Part shown: positions 21,743-30,250 of the stretch, piece by piece
How the letters are laid out: every line of letters starts with the position of its first letter
How positions within the stretch are numbered: the first letter of the stretch is position 1
From: Phycicoccus elongatus Lp2
Lineage (GTDB): Bacteria > Actinomycetota > Actinomycetes > Actinomycetales > Dermatophilaceae
Assembly: GCF_000367525.1 (NCBI RefSeq)
Contig: NZ_HF570956.1
Location: 1,191,684 to 1,248,361 of the forward strand
Direction: 5' to 3'
Length of the DNA: 56,678 nucleotides
Program-made: the position numbers and the translations under genes
Notes under the pieces: generated by a model
Told to the model about the DNA's origin: nothing
The model's input: the letters and a program-made list of their open reading frames with translations, nothing else
Database searches by the model: none

Positions 21743-22926
21743 GCACCTACCTCGACCACGCGGCGACCACGCCGATGGCCCCGGCTGCCCTCGAGGCGTA
21801 TGCCGCGGCGCTCGCCGAGGTGGGCAACCCCAGTTCGCTGCACACCTCCGGGCGACGAGCCCGTGCCCTCGTCGAGGAGGCCCGAGAGCGGATCGGCTCC
21901 GCCCTCGATGCCCGGCCCTCGGAGGTCATCTTCACCAGCGGCGGCACGGAAGCGGACAACCTGGCCGTCAAGGGGACCTTCCGGGCGAGAGTCGCGGCAG
22001 ACCACTCGCGCCGCATGGTGATCGCCAGTGGCATCGAACACCATGCAGTCCTGGACCCGATCGAGTACCTCGTGGCTGCCGAAGGCGCCGCGCCGTCGTG
22101 GCTGGAACCCGACCGGTGCGGCCACGTCAGCGTCGATGACCTCACCGCCACCCTTGCCCGGTCGGCCGCGCAGGCAGCGCTGATCACCGTCATGTGGGCC
22201 AACAACGAGGTCGGCACGGTGCAGCCGATCGCCGAACTCGCCGAGGTGGCCCGTGCGCACGGGGTGCCCTTCCACACCGACGCGGTGCAGGCCGTCGGCC
22301 ACCTCCCGGTGTCCTTCGCAGACAGTGGCGTCGACCTGATGACGGTGACTGCCCACAAACTCGGGGGCCCGGTGGGAGTGGGCGCACTGCTCGCCCGCCG
22401 CGACGCCACCTTGGTGCCGCTGTCGCACGGTGGCGGCCAGGAGCGACAGGTGCGCAGTGGCACCCTCGACGCTGCGGGCGTCCACGCCTTCGCGGTGGCG
22501 CTCGACGACGCGGTGCGGGTACGTGACGTCGAGGCCAAGCGGCTCGGCGCCCTGCGGGACCGGCTCATCGAGGGCGCGATCGGACTCGACCTCGGGATCA
22601 CGGTCAGCGGCTGCTGGACGCCCGGTGACATCGAAGGACGGCTGCCGGGCAACGCTCACCTGCTCGTGCCCGACGCCGAGGGTGACTCCCTGCTCTACCT
22701 CCTCGATGCCGCCGGCGTCGAGGTCAGCACCGGCTCGGCCTGCCAGGCCGGCGTGCCACGCCCCAGCCACGTGCTCCTCGCCATGGGCTACACCGAGCGG
22801 GAGGCCCGCGGCGCGATCCGGGTCAGCCTGGGGTGGTCGTCGAGCGACGCCGACGTCGACGCCTTCCTCGGTGCCCTGCCCGGGGTGGTGGAGCGCGCCC
22901 GGCGGGCCAGTCAGCGGGCCCGATGA
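21739..22926 (+). CDS. Cysteine desulfurase (NifS/IscS class)
   Basis: 395 residues. PLP enzyme that takes sulfur from cysteine as a persulfide. Visible: N-terminal [17 protein letters not shown], the PLP lysine Lys207 in [10 protein letters not shown], and the persulfide cysteine Cys335 in STGSACQAG. An ATGA overlap joins it to the MFS gene upstream and to mnmA downstream, and GGAGGG precedes its ATG. Coupling to mnmA suggests it supplies sulfur for tRNA 2-thiouridine. Whether it also serves Fe-S assembly cannot be told from this window. Confidence 0.94.
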   Translation: MSTYLDHAATTPMAPAALEAYAAALAEVGNPSSLHTSGRRARALVEEARERIGSALDARPSEVIFTSGGTEADNLAVKGTFRARVAADHSRRMVIASGIEHHAVLDPIEYLVAAEGAAPSWLEPDRCGHVSVDDLTATLARSAAQAALITVMWANNEVGTVQPIAELAEVARAHGVPFHTDAVQAVGHLPVSFADSGVDLMTVTAHKLGGPVGVGALLARRDATLVPLSHGGGQERQVRSGTLDAAGVHAFAVALDDAVRVRDVEAKRLGALRDRLIEGAIGLDLGITVSGCWTPGDIEGRLPGNAHLLVPDAEGDSLLYLLDAAGVEVSTGSACQAGVPRPSHVLLAMGYTEREARGAIRVSLGWSSSDADVDAFLGALPGVVERARRASQRAR

Positions 22927-24029
22927 CCGCCCGGTTGCGCGTCGTCGCCGCGATGAGCGGGGGCGTGGACTCCGCCGTCGCCGCCTCTCGCATGGTCGAG
23001 GCCGGTCACGAGGTCGTCGGCGTCCATCTCGCCCTCTCGCAGTCCGCCGCGACCCTGCGCGAATCCGCCCGAGGCTGCTGCACGATCGAGGACGCCGGCG
23101 ATGCCCGCCGAGTCGCCGATCGCCTCGGCATCCCGTTCTACGTGTGGGACATGGCCGAGCGGTTCCGCGAGGACGTCATGGAGGACTTCGTAGCGGAGTA
23201 TGCCGCGGGCCGCACCCCCAACCCCTGTCTGCGCTGCAACGAGAAGATCAAGTTCGCCGCCCTGCTCGACAAGGCCCTCGGTCTGGGCTTCGACGCGGTC
23301 GCGACTGGTCACTATGCACAGATCGTGCAGGCCGCCGACGGGCGGCGTGAACTGCACCGTGCCGTCGATGCTGCCAAGGACCAGTCCTACGTGCTCGGTG
23401 TCCTCGACGAGGACCAACTGGTCCACGCCTTCTTCCCGCTCGGCGACACGACCAAACCGGCGATCCGTGAGGAGGCGGCCGCCCGCGGCTTCTCGGTGGC
23501 CAAGAAGCCGGACAGCCACGACATCTGCTTCATCCCCGACGGCGACACCCGCGGATTCCTCGCGGGCCGCCTCGGCGAGCAGCCGGGGGAGCTGGTCACG
23601 ACCGATGGCGAGGTGGTCGGGACGCACGCCGGTGCCTTCGGTTTCACCGTCGGGCAGCGGCGCGGTCTCGGCATCGACCGCAGTCGTCTCGACGGCGAGC
23701 CGCGCTACGTCGTCGACGTCGATGCCCCGACCAACCGGGTCGTCATCGGCACTGCGGAGCTACTCGGCGTCCGGCAGATCACCGGCGAACACGCCCGTTG
23801 GTGTGGTCCTGTGCCGATCGGGACGATCCGGGCGGGTGCGCAGGTGCGCGCCCACGGCGAGGAGGTGGGTTGCGCGGCATACCAAGGCCCGGCAGGGGAA
23901 CTCGAGGTGACCCTCGACGCGCCGATCAGGGGAGTGGCGCCCGGCCAGTCCGTCGTCCTCTACGACGGGACCCGCGTCATCGGCTCGGCGACCATCAGCT
24001 CGACCCGCGCCCACCCCCAGTCGAGATAG
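22923..24029 (+). CDS. mnmA: tRNA-specific 2-thiouridylase MnmA
   Basis: 368 residues. It thiolates U34 of Lys, Glu and Gln tRNAs using ATP and sulfur from a desulfurase. The ATP-binding PP-loop is [13 protein letters not shown] (about 9-21); catalytic cysteines are Cys102 in [12 protein letters not shown] and Cys202 in [23 protein letters not shown] and the C-terminal barrel follow. The ATG overlaps the desulfurase stop (ATGA), a rational pairing of sulfur donor and user. Longer in-frame upstream starts lie within the desulfurase gene and were rejected. Confidence 0.95.
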   Translation: MTARLRVVAAMSGGVDSAVAASRMVEAGHEVVGVHLALSQSAATLRESARGCCTIEDAGDARRVADRLGIPFYVWDMAERFREDVMEDFVAEYAAGRTPNPCLRCNEKIKFAALLDKALGLGFDAVATGHYAQIVQAADGRRELHRAVDAAKDQSYVLGVLDEDQLVHAFFPLGDTTKPAIREEAAARGFSVAKKPDSHDICFIPDGDTRGFLAGRLGEQPGELVTTDGEVVGTHAGAFGFTVGQRRGLGIDRSRLDGEPRYVVDVDAPTNRVVIGTAELLGVRQITGEHARWCGPVPIGTIRAGAQVRAHGEEVGCAAYQGPAGELEVTLDAPIRGVAPGQSVVLYDGTRVIGSATISSTRAHPQSR

Positions 24030-24116
24030 ACCAAAACGCGCGTAGCCGGCCGCCGTACCCGCGTGTTGCTCCCTCTCGACCGGAGATGGGGGCGAGGGGT
24101 TGCGGAATAATTTCAG

Positions 24117-24134
24117 TTTCAACTACCGTTGAGA
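24117..24134. promoter_or_regulatory. Candidate operator upstream of pirin
   Basis: A 7-4-7 inverted repeat (TTTCAAC-TACC-GTTGAGA, one mismatch) in an unusually AT-rich patch (24104-24130), 42 bases before the pirin start. It resembles half-sites of MarR/HxlR-type regulators that often control pirins. No such regulator is encoded here. Confidence 0.4.
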
Positions 24135-24175
24135 GCGGTGAGTTGCCCACCCAGTCATCGAGAGGATTGACCGCC

Positions 24176-25174
24176 ATGCCAGCCGTCACCGTCGACAGCA
24201 TTCTCGACCTCCCGCGCGTCCAGAGCCCTGCCCTGGATCAGCTCCCGCGTCCGGTGCGTTCGGTGACGACTGCGCCGAGCGGTTTCGAGGGGGAGGGTTT
24301 CCCCGTGCGACGTGCCTTCGCCGGCGTCGACCTGGCCGACCTCGACCCCTTCATCCACATGGACCAGATGGGCGAGGTCGAGTACGCACCGGGTGAGCCC
24401 AAGGGCACTCCGTGGCACCCGCACCGTGGCTTCGAGACGGTCACCTACATCCTTGACGGCACCTTCGTGCACCAGGACAGCCACGGTGGGGGCGGTGTCA
24501 TCAAGGACGGTGACACCCAGTGGATGACAGCGGGCTCCGGCCTGCTCCACATCGAGGCTCCCCCGGAGGAGCTCGTCGTCAGCGGCGGCCTCTTCCACGG
24601 GGTCCAGCTCTGGGTCAACCTGCCCTCCCACCTCAAGATGGCCCAGCCGCGTTACCAGGACATCCGAGGTGGCGAGGTGGGGCTGCTCGCCTCGCACGAC
24701 GGTGGGGCACTGATCCGCGTCATCGCGGGTGAGGTCGCTGGCCATGCCGGCCCCGGCACCACCCACACACCGATCGCCCTCGCCCACGCCACTGTGGCCC
24801 CGGGTGCTCGGCTCTCGCTGCCGTGGCGGAAGGACTTCAACGCGTTGGTTTACGTCCTCGCAGGCTCTGGTCATGTCGGCGCCGACCGTCGACCGATCCG
24901 GATGGGTCAACTCGTGACGCTCGGGGCGGGCGATCTCATCGAGGTCACGGCCGCGGAGTCGCAGGAGAGCCGCTCGCCGAGTCTGGAGCTCTTCATCCTC
25001 GGTGGAGCGCCGATCCGCGAGCCGGTCGCGGCCTACGGCCCGTTCGTCATGAACACGCGGGCCGAGCTCGTCAAGGCCTTCGAGGACTTCCAGGCCGGGC
25101 GCCTGGGCGTGATGCCGGAGAACCCGCACACCTTCCTGCCCCGCGACAACCAACCGGGCCACCAGGTCCTCTGA
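24176..25174 (+). CDS. Pirin family protein
   Basis: 332 residues. Bicupin with the pirin metal-binding cluster in PWHPHRGFETVTYILDG followed by FVHQDSHGGGGVI, and MTAGSGLLHIEAPP; the C-terminal cupin has LPWRKDFNALVYVLAG. Bacterial pirins have been linked to quercetinase activity or metabolic regulation, and the role here is unknown. GAGAGG upstream supports the ATG at 24176. The gene is monocistronic: an AT-rich candidate promoter/operator precedes it and a hairpin (25187-25214) follows. Confidence 0.92.
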   Translation: MPAVTVDSILDLPRVQSPALDQLPRPVRSVTTAPSGFEGEGFPVRRAFAGVDLADLDPFIHMDQMGEVEYAPGEPKGTPWHPHRGFETVTYILDGTFVHQDSHGGGGVIKDGDTQWMTAGSGLLHIEAPPEELVVSGGLFHGVQLWVNLPSHLKMAQPRYQDIRGGEVGLLASHDGGALIRVIAGEVAGHAGPGTTHTPIALAHATVAPGARLSLPWRKDFNALVYVLAGSGHVGADRRPIRMGQLVTLGAGDLIEVTAAESQESRSPSLELFILGGAPIREPVAAYGPFVMNTRAELVKAFEDFQAGRLGVMPENPHTFLPRDNQPGHQVL

Positions 25175-25186
25175 CCGAACACGCCC

Positions 25187-25214
25187 CTGGCCCGACCTGA
25201 AACGGTCGGGCCAG
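25187..25214 (+). terminator. Hairpin terminator after pirin
   Basis: 11-bp perfect stem (CTGGCCCGACC and complement) with the loop TGAAAC, 12 bases after the pirin stop. Confidence 0.75.
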
Positions 25215-25243
25215 TCGGGTCGGTCGTGCCTGATCATGGACCC

Positions 25244-25879
25244 ATGCGGCCCGACCTCACCACCCTGACTCGCAAGCCCGATCGAGGCTCCTCGTCGCGC
25301 GATCGCCTCGACACGCTCCTCGACGACGAGCTCGTCGGCACCCTCGCCACGGTCGTCGACGGCGACCCGTGGGCCGTGCCGCTGCTCTTCGCGCGCGACG
25401 ACGACCGCCTGCTGCTCCACGGCTCGACCGGCGCGGGCGCGCTGCGTCATGTCACTGCCGGTGCGCCGATTGCCTTCTGTGTCATCGCGATCGACGGAGT
25501 CGTCGTTGCCGAGTCGACCTTCGAGTCCTCGGCCAACTACCGCTCCGCCGTCCTGCGCGGGCACGTCCGCAACCTGCGTGATGACGAGCGTGCCCGTGCG
25601 CTCGATCGGCTCTCGGAGCGCATCCTTCCCGGACGGACGACCGAGGTGCGCCCCTCGACCCCCAAGGAGTGGGCCGCCACGCTGGCCATGGAGTTGCCGA
25701 TCACCGACGGGTCCTGGCTCTACAAGGAGCGGACCGGGGGGCCGGGGGAGCCGGCCGAGGAGCACCAGGCCTGGTGCGGCGTCGTGCCGATGACCCGCAC
25801 CTTCGGTGAGCCCGAGCCGGCACCCTGGTCGGTGGGTCTCGTGCCCGCGTCGGTGCACGCCCTGCGGAATCGCCGGTGA
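25244..25879 (+). CDS. Pyridoxamine 5'-phosphate oxidase / NimA-like FMN-binding protein
   Basis: 211 residues from the ATG at 25244; a GTG at 25226 would add six residues. The split-barrel flavin-binding fold is suggested by LVGTLATVVDGDPWAVPLLFARD, RLLLHGSTGAGALRH and the strand-rich centre with ESSANYRSAVLRG. Family members bind FMN (or F420/heme in relatives); substrate unknown. The next gene starts 20 bases downstream on the same strand, so the two are probably co-transcribed. Confidence 0.85.
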   Translation: MRPDLTTLTRKPDRGSSSRDRLDTLLDDELVGTLATVVDGDPWAVPLLFARDDDRLLLHGSTGAGALRHVTAGAPIAFCVIAIDGVVVAESTFESSANYRSAVLRGHVRNLRDDERARALDRLSERILPGRTTEVRPSTPKEWAATLAMELPITDGSWLYKERTGGPGEPAEEHQAWCGVVPMTRTFGEPEPAPWSVGLVPASVHALRNRR

Positions 25880-25898
25880 CCTGCGGCAGGATGGCCCG

Positions 25899-26891
25899 GT
25901 GACGCGCGCAACGGGGATCGGGTCGATGCCGGGGACGAGTTCCCGCGAGGCCATCGTCGCCGTGCGCGACCTCCTCCTCGACGCCGACCGGCTCGGCATC
26001 CCCTACCTGCCGGAGACACCGGGGCGGGGCCCGGGTGCTGACATGATCGGTCGTGCCGCGAGCCTGCTCGTCGAGCTTCCCGTGGACCTGCAGCCCAGCG
26101 GCTGGCGGTTCACCGATCGCCCGGGCCGCGACGCTCGTCGCGCCGCGTCGCTGTGGACCGAGGACCTCGACGAGCTCGCCGCCGCCTATGACGGGTATGC
26201 CGGGCCCCTCAAGGTCCAGGTCGCCGGCCCGTGGACGCTTGCGGCCTCGATCGAGTTGCACCGGGGCGAGCGTGCGGTCACCGACGAGGGAGCCGCCCGC
26301 GAGATCGTCGAATCGCTCGCCGAGGGCCTCCGCCGCCATGTCAGCGACGTGCGCCGGCTCGTGCCCGGCGCCGACGTGATCCTCCAGGTCGACGAGCCGT
26401 CGCTGACTGCCGTCCTCGAGGGCACCCTGCCGACGGCCTCCGGCTTCGGGAAGGTGCGTGCCGTCGACCGTCAGGTCGTCGCCGCCGGGCTGCGCACCGT
26501 GCTCGCCACGCACGACGGGCCCACGGTGGTGCACTCGTGCCATCCTCGGGCGCCGATTCAGCTGTTGCGCAACGTTTCTCCCGGCGCGATCGCGGTGGAT
26601 CTCACCGAGGCAACGGCCGCTCGGTGGGAGTCGCTCGCCGCCACCCTGGAGGCCGGCGTGGCCCTGTATGCCGGGTGCCTGCCCACCACCGGGGCCGCGG
26701 CTTCCGCGCGGGGTGCGGCCCGCGGCATACGGGAGGGGATGGAGCGAGCCGGTCTCGGCCCGCAGTGGCTCGACCACATCACCGTCACTCCCTCGTGCGG
26801 ACTGGCCGGACTCACACAGCGGGGGGCCCAGGACGCTCATCGAGTGGCGGTCGACACCGCCCACGAACTCAGCGAGGAAGGGCACGCGTGA
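25899..26891 (+). CDS. MetE-like (cobalamin-independent methionine synthase) family protein
   Basis: 330 residues, about the size of the C-terminal catalytic domain of MetE alone. IGSMPGTSSREA at the N-terminus, ILQVDEPSL, VVHSCHPRAPIQLL (candidate zinc-binding His and Cys) and TPSCGLAGLTQRGA (second Cys) match the UROD/MetE barrel. It could be a methyltransferase using an alternative methyl donor; true methionine synthase activity is uncertain because the N-terminal half of MetE is absent. The GTG start at 25899 follows GGCAGG. The stop overlaps the next gene's GTG (GTGA). Confidence 0.8.
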   Translation: MTRATGIGSMPGTSSREAIVAVRDLLLDADRLGIPYLPETPGRGPGADMIGRAASLLVELPVDLQPSGWRFTDRPGRDARRAASLWTEDLDELAAAYDGYAGPLKVQVAGPWTLAASIELHRGERAVTDEGAAREIVESLAEGLRRHVSDVRRLVPGADVILQVDEPSLTAVLEGTLPTASGFGKVRAVDRQVVAAGLRTVLATHDGPTVVHSCHPRAPIQLLRNVSPGAIAVDLTEATAARWESLAATLEAGVALYAGCLPTTGAAASARGAARGIREGMERAGLGPQWLDHITVTPSCGLAGLTQRGAQDAHRVAVDTAHELSEEGHA

Positions 26892-27832
26892 CGCGCTCGT
26901 CGACAATCCCCTGGCAGGCGAAGTACTTGGCGCTCGCGGTCATCTGGGGCTCGAGTTTCCTGCTTATGAAGGTCGCCCTGTCGGCCTTGGCGCCACTGCA
27001 GATCTCGGCCTTCCGGATCTACTCGGGCGCCCTGGTGCTCCTGATCCTGCTCAAGGTCACGCACGCCAAGCTGCCTCGAGATGCCCGCACATGGGGCCAC
27101 CTGGCCTTCAGTAGCGCCTTCCTCACCGTCCTGCCCTTCATCGGGTTCGTCGTTGGCGAGACGCGGGTGTCGTCGGCGCTGGCGGGCATCGGCAATGCCT
27201 TCACGCCGATCTCGGCGGTGATCTTCGGGCTTCTGCTGTTGCCCCAGGACCGGCTGACCGGCCGCCGACTGCTCGCCGTCATGGCCGGGTTCGTCGGTGT
27301 GGTCGTGATCGCCGAGCCCTGGAGTTCGACATCCGGCCCCGACCTCGTCGGCTTCGGCATCGTGCTCGCGGCCGCCGCCTGCTATGGCATCGGCTGGAGT
27401 TGGCAGCGCCGCTTCCTCCACCACGCCGACCTCGGTGGCCTGGCCCAGCCGACCGCAGTCCTGCTGGCCGGCTCGGTGCTCATGACCCCGGTGCTCCTCA
27501 CCTGGTGGTGGCTCCACCATGACGTGGCCGCGACACCGTGGTCACTGACGCCGGGCGTGCACGGGGAGCATCCGGCCTGGCTGGCTGTCGTCTGCGTGCT
27601 GGTGCTCGGCATCGTCGGGACCGGCTTGGCCTACATGCTCCAGTTCGACGTCGTGCGTGCGGCCGGCGTCGTCGTCAGCACGACGGTGACCTATCTGATC
27701 CCCGTGGTGTCGGTCCTCCTCGGCGTGCTCGTCCTGGGCGAGCACCTCGGGACCTTCCAGATCCTCGGTTTCGCGGTCGTCCTGGTGGCCGCCTGGGTCA
27801 TCAACGCCAAACCGCGGGCTGCGGTGGACTGA
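26888..27832 (+). CDS. EamA/DMT family transporter
   Basis: 314 residues with ten predicted membrane helices in two EamA repeats: ALAVIWGSSFLLMKVALSAL at the start of the first, and LVGFGIVLAAAACYGIGWSW opening the second; TYLIPVVSVLLGVLVLGE near the end is characteristic of drug/metabolite exporters. Substrate unknown. The GTG start overlaps the MetE-like stop, so the two may share a physiological theme such as amino-acid or methylated-compound export. Its 3' end overlaps by 32 bases the 3' end of the convergent membrane-protein gene. Confidence 0.9.
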   Translation: MTRSSTIPWQAKYLALAVIWGSSFLLMKVALSALAPLQISAFRIYSGALVLLILLKVTHAKLPRDARTWGHLAFSSAFLTVLPFIGFVVGETRVSSALAGIGNAFTPISAVIFGLLLLPQDRLTGRRLLAVMAGFVGVVVIAEPWSSTSGPDLVGFGIVLAAAACYGIGWSWQRRFLHHADLGGLAQPTAVLLAGSVLMTPVLLTWWWLHHDVAATPWSLTPGVHGEHPAWLAVVCVLVLGIVGTGLAYMLQFDVVRAAGVVVSTTVTYLIPVVSVLLGVLVLGEHLGTFQILGFAVVLVAAWVINAKPRAAVD

Positions 27833-28292
27833 GGGCACGCTGACCGCGCAGGCCGCTGAGCACCATGCCCAGCCCGACGGCCAGGCCGACGAGGCCGGGG
27901 ACGAGCAGCACTGACGTACTTCCCAGGCTCGGCGGTGTGACGCCGGGGGTTCCCGTACCCATGGCGTCGGAGGTCAGAAGGGCCATGGTCATCCCCGCCA
28001 CGACCAGTTCGCCGGCGGCTGCTGCTGTCGTGATGCAGCCCAGGACGATGGCTGTCGTCCACCCACGTCGCCGCCCGCGCATGACCTCGAGGGCAGCCCA
28101 GAGGGCGAATCCGGCCATCACCGCCGCCACGACGAGCACCGGGACCATGAAGAGCCGGACGTATCCATGAGGATCCGTCGACGGGCTGGGATCGGTGATG
28201 ATCCGGGCATACATCACGCCGAGCCACGCCACGGCCAGGACCAGGAGGCCAAGGCAGCCCAGCACGATCGGACGCCAGGGCCCGCGCGACAT
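27801..28292 (-). CDS. Hypothetical four-helix membrane protein
   Basis: 163 residues from the ATG at 28290-28292. Four hydrophobic segments: IVLGCLGLLVLAVAWLGVMY, LFMVPVLVVAAVMAGFALWA, TAIVLGCITTAAAAGELVVA and VLLVPGLVGLAVGLGMVLSG. No recognised family. It begins four bases after the acyl-CoA ligase stop and is probably co-transcribed with it. The tail overlaps the end of the EamA gene. Confidence 0.65.
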   Translation of the reverse strand: MSRGPWRPIVLGCLGLLVLAVAWLGVMYARIITDPSPSTDPHGYVRLFMVPVLVVAAVMAGFALWAALEVMRGRRRGWTTAIVLGCITTAAAAGELVVAGMTMALLTSDAMGTGTPGVTPPSLGSTSVLLVPGLVGLAVGLGMVLSGLRGQRALSPPQPAVWR

Positions 28293-28296
28293 CGGA

Positions 28297-29796
28297 TCAG
28301 CTATCCGCGGGCGCGTGCACCTCGCGACGCAGGATCTTGCCGGTCGGCCCCTTGGGCAACTCGTTGACGATCCAGACCCGGCGCGGGTACTTGTAGGCCG
28401 CGATCCGCTCCTTGGACCACTCGACAATCTCCTCGGGCGTCACCGTGGCGCCAGGGCGCAGGGCGACGGCCGCCCCGACCTGCTCGCCCAGGAGTTCATC
28501 GGGCATCCCGACGACCGCGGCCTCGAGGACGTCGGGGTGGGTGTAGAGGAGCTCCTCGACCTCACGGGGATACACGTTCATACCGCCGCGCAGGATCATG
28601 TCCTTCTTGCGGTCCACGATGGTGAAGTAGCCCTCGTCGTCCATCGTCGCCAGGTCGCCGGTGCGGAACCAGCCGTCCGGGATCGCCTCGGCCGTGGCCT
28701 CCGGCTTGTTCCAATAGCCCTTCATGACGTTGTCGCCCCGGATGGCGATCTCGCCGACCTCGCCAACGGGCACCTCCCTGCCCTCGAGGTCCACACAACG
28801 CATCTCGCAGCCCGGGATCGCCACGCCGATCGTCCCCGGCTTGCGCTCACGGTCGGGCATGTTGAAGGACGCGACCGGGCTGGTCTCGGAGAGGCCATAG
28901 CCCTCGAGCACCATGCACCCGAACTTCTCCTCGAAACCGCGCATGACCTCCAAGGGCATCGCGGAGCCACCGCTGGCGCAGGCGCGAAGGGAGGTCGCGT
29001 CCATGGCGTCGGCCTCGGGGTGGTTGAGAATCGCGGCATACATGGTGGGCACGCCCTGAAAGATCGTGACCTTCTCGTTGGAGATGACCTTGATCGCCTC
29101 GCCCGGGTCGAAGCGGGGGATGAGGGCCAGGCTCGCACCGACGTTGGTTGCTGCCACGAGACCGACGACGAGGCCGAAGACGTGGAAGAGCGGAAGGCAG
29201 CCCATGACGACGTCGTCGGGCCGGACCTCGAGGATCACCCCGCTGGACCGCTCCGCGTTGAGGCGCACATTGCGGTGCGTGAGCTCGGCACCCTTGGGGC
29301 GTCCGGTCGTGCCGGAGGTGTAGAGGATGATCGCCGTGTCCTCGTCGTCGCGCTCGATGGCCTCGGCGATCGGCTCACCGCCCTCGAGGGTGCCGTCGGC
29401 CGGGCCCATCGGACCGCACGGGATGATCCGCGTGCCCGCGTTGGCGGCGCCCTTGGTGGCCTCGTCGACGAAGTCCGGCCAGACGAAGGCGACCTTGGCG
29501 CCGCTGTCCGAGAAGAAGTAGTCGATCTCGCCGGCCTTGAGCAGCGGGTTCATCGGCACGACGGTGCCCCCGGCGAGCAGGATCCCCCAGAAGACCACCG
29601 GGAAGGCCGGCACGTTGGGGAGGATGATCGCGACGCGGTCACCGGGCTGGATGCCGTTCTCCCGCAAGGCTCCTGCGACCTTGGCGGCCATTCCCGCGAG
29701 CGGGCCGTAGCCGATGTCATGCCCCATGAACTTCAGGGCGGGTGCATCGGGTCGTGCCTGCGCGGTGTTGGTCAGGACTGTCGCCAGGTTGGTCAC
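28297..29796 (-). CDS. Long-chain acyl-CoA ligase (AMP-forming), FadD-like
   Basis: 499 residues from the GTG at 29796, chosen because AAGGAGG lies about seven bases upstream; an upstream extension is less likely. ANL superfamily enzyme that activates carboxylic acids to acyl-AMP then acyl-CoA. Motifs: ATP-binding ILYTSGTTGRPKGAELTH, VLEGYGLSETSP, the hinge FTIVDRKKDMILRGGMNVYP and the catalytic lysine in PKGPTGKILRRE. Substrate is not defined by sequence; fatty acids are likely given the Etf and enoyl-CoA hydratase genes elsewhere in the window. Confidence 0.9.
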   Translation of the reverse strand: MTNLATVLTNTAQARPDAPALKFMGHDIGYGPLAGMAAKVAGALRENGIQPGDRVAIILPNVPAFPVVFWGILLAGGTVVPMNPLLKAGEIDYFFSDSGAKVAFVWPDFVDEATKGAANAGTRIIPCGPMGPADGTLEGGEPIAEAIERDDEDTAIILYTSGTTGRPKGAELTHRNVRLNAERSSGVILEVRPDDVVMGCLPLFHVFGLVVGLVAATNVGASLALIPRFDPGEAIKVISNEKVTIFQGVPTMYAAILNHPEADAMDATSLRACASGGSAMPLEVMRGFEEKFGCMVLEGYGLSETSPVASFNMPDRERKPGTIGVAIPGCEMRCVDLEGREVPVGEVGEIAIRGDNVMKGYWNKPEATAEAIPDGWFRTGDLATMDDEGYFTIVDRKKDMILRGGMNVYPREVEELLYTHPDVLEAAVVGMPDELLGEQVGAAVALRPGATVTPEEIVEWSKERIAAYKYPRRVWIVNELPKGPTGKILRREVHAPADS

Positions 29797-29866
29797 AATC
29801 GGCCTCCTTGCCGGGGGGGTTTCCCCCATCCAACCCGTATGCCGCGGGCTTGGCTAGCGTTGCGTG

Positions 29867-30228
29867 GTGATCACGACCGATGAGTTCCTCACGTAAGGCG
29901 ACACCGCCTGGGACGGGTATGCCGCGATCGCACAAGAGTTGGGTGAGGACCTGATCAACGCCCGGCCGGACGTGGTGGGTGCCAACACGGCATACGGCGT
30001 GATCGCGCACGTCGTGGGCCTGGCGGGGCGGTGGGCCCGCACGGTCAACCTCGGCACCGTCGTCTCGCGCGACCGGGATTCGCGGCACTGTCATCCAACC
30101 CGCCTCGGGACCGGGCGGCCCAGTCCTGTGGTGCTGTCCTCCTGCACGTCTACGAGGAGTTGGCCCAGCACCTGGGCCAACTCGAGGTCATCCGTGACGT
30201 GCTGCTCGCGCGTCCGGCACGTCCTTGA
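29867..30228 (+). pseudogene. DinB/DUF664-like protein, degraded
   Basis: A broken gene. Reading from the GTG at 29867, the sequence VITTDEFLT is stopped by TAA at 29894-29896. The same frame continues with GDTAWDGYAAIAQELGEDL and GANTAYGVIAHVVGLAGRWA, a DinB-fold pattern with its conserved histidine. Similarity then shifts frame near 30080-30110, with the middle apparently missing, and ends as LLHVYEELAQHLGQLEVIRD with a second helix histidine. One nonsense codon and one frameshift/deletion make function unlikely. Three GTATGCCG/CGGCATAC octamers lie in or beside it. Confidence 0.75.
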
Positions 30229-30250
30229 TCAGCGCGGCCCCAGGCCCACA

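Noticed and set aside
28195-29883. 562-residue plus-strand open frame opposite the acyl-CoA ligase
   Set aside because: Antisense shadow; the ligase frame has all ANL motifs and a Shine-Dalgarno.
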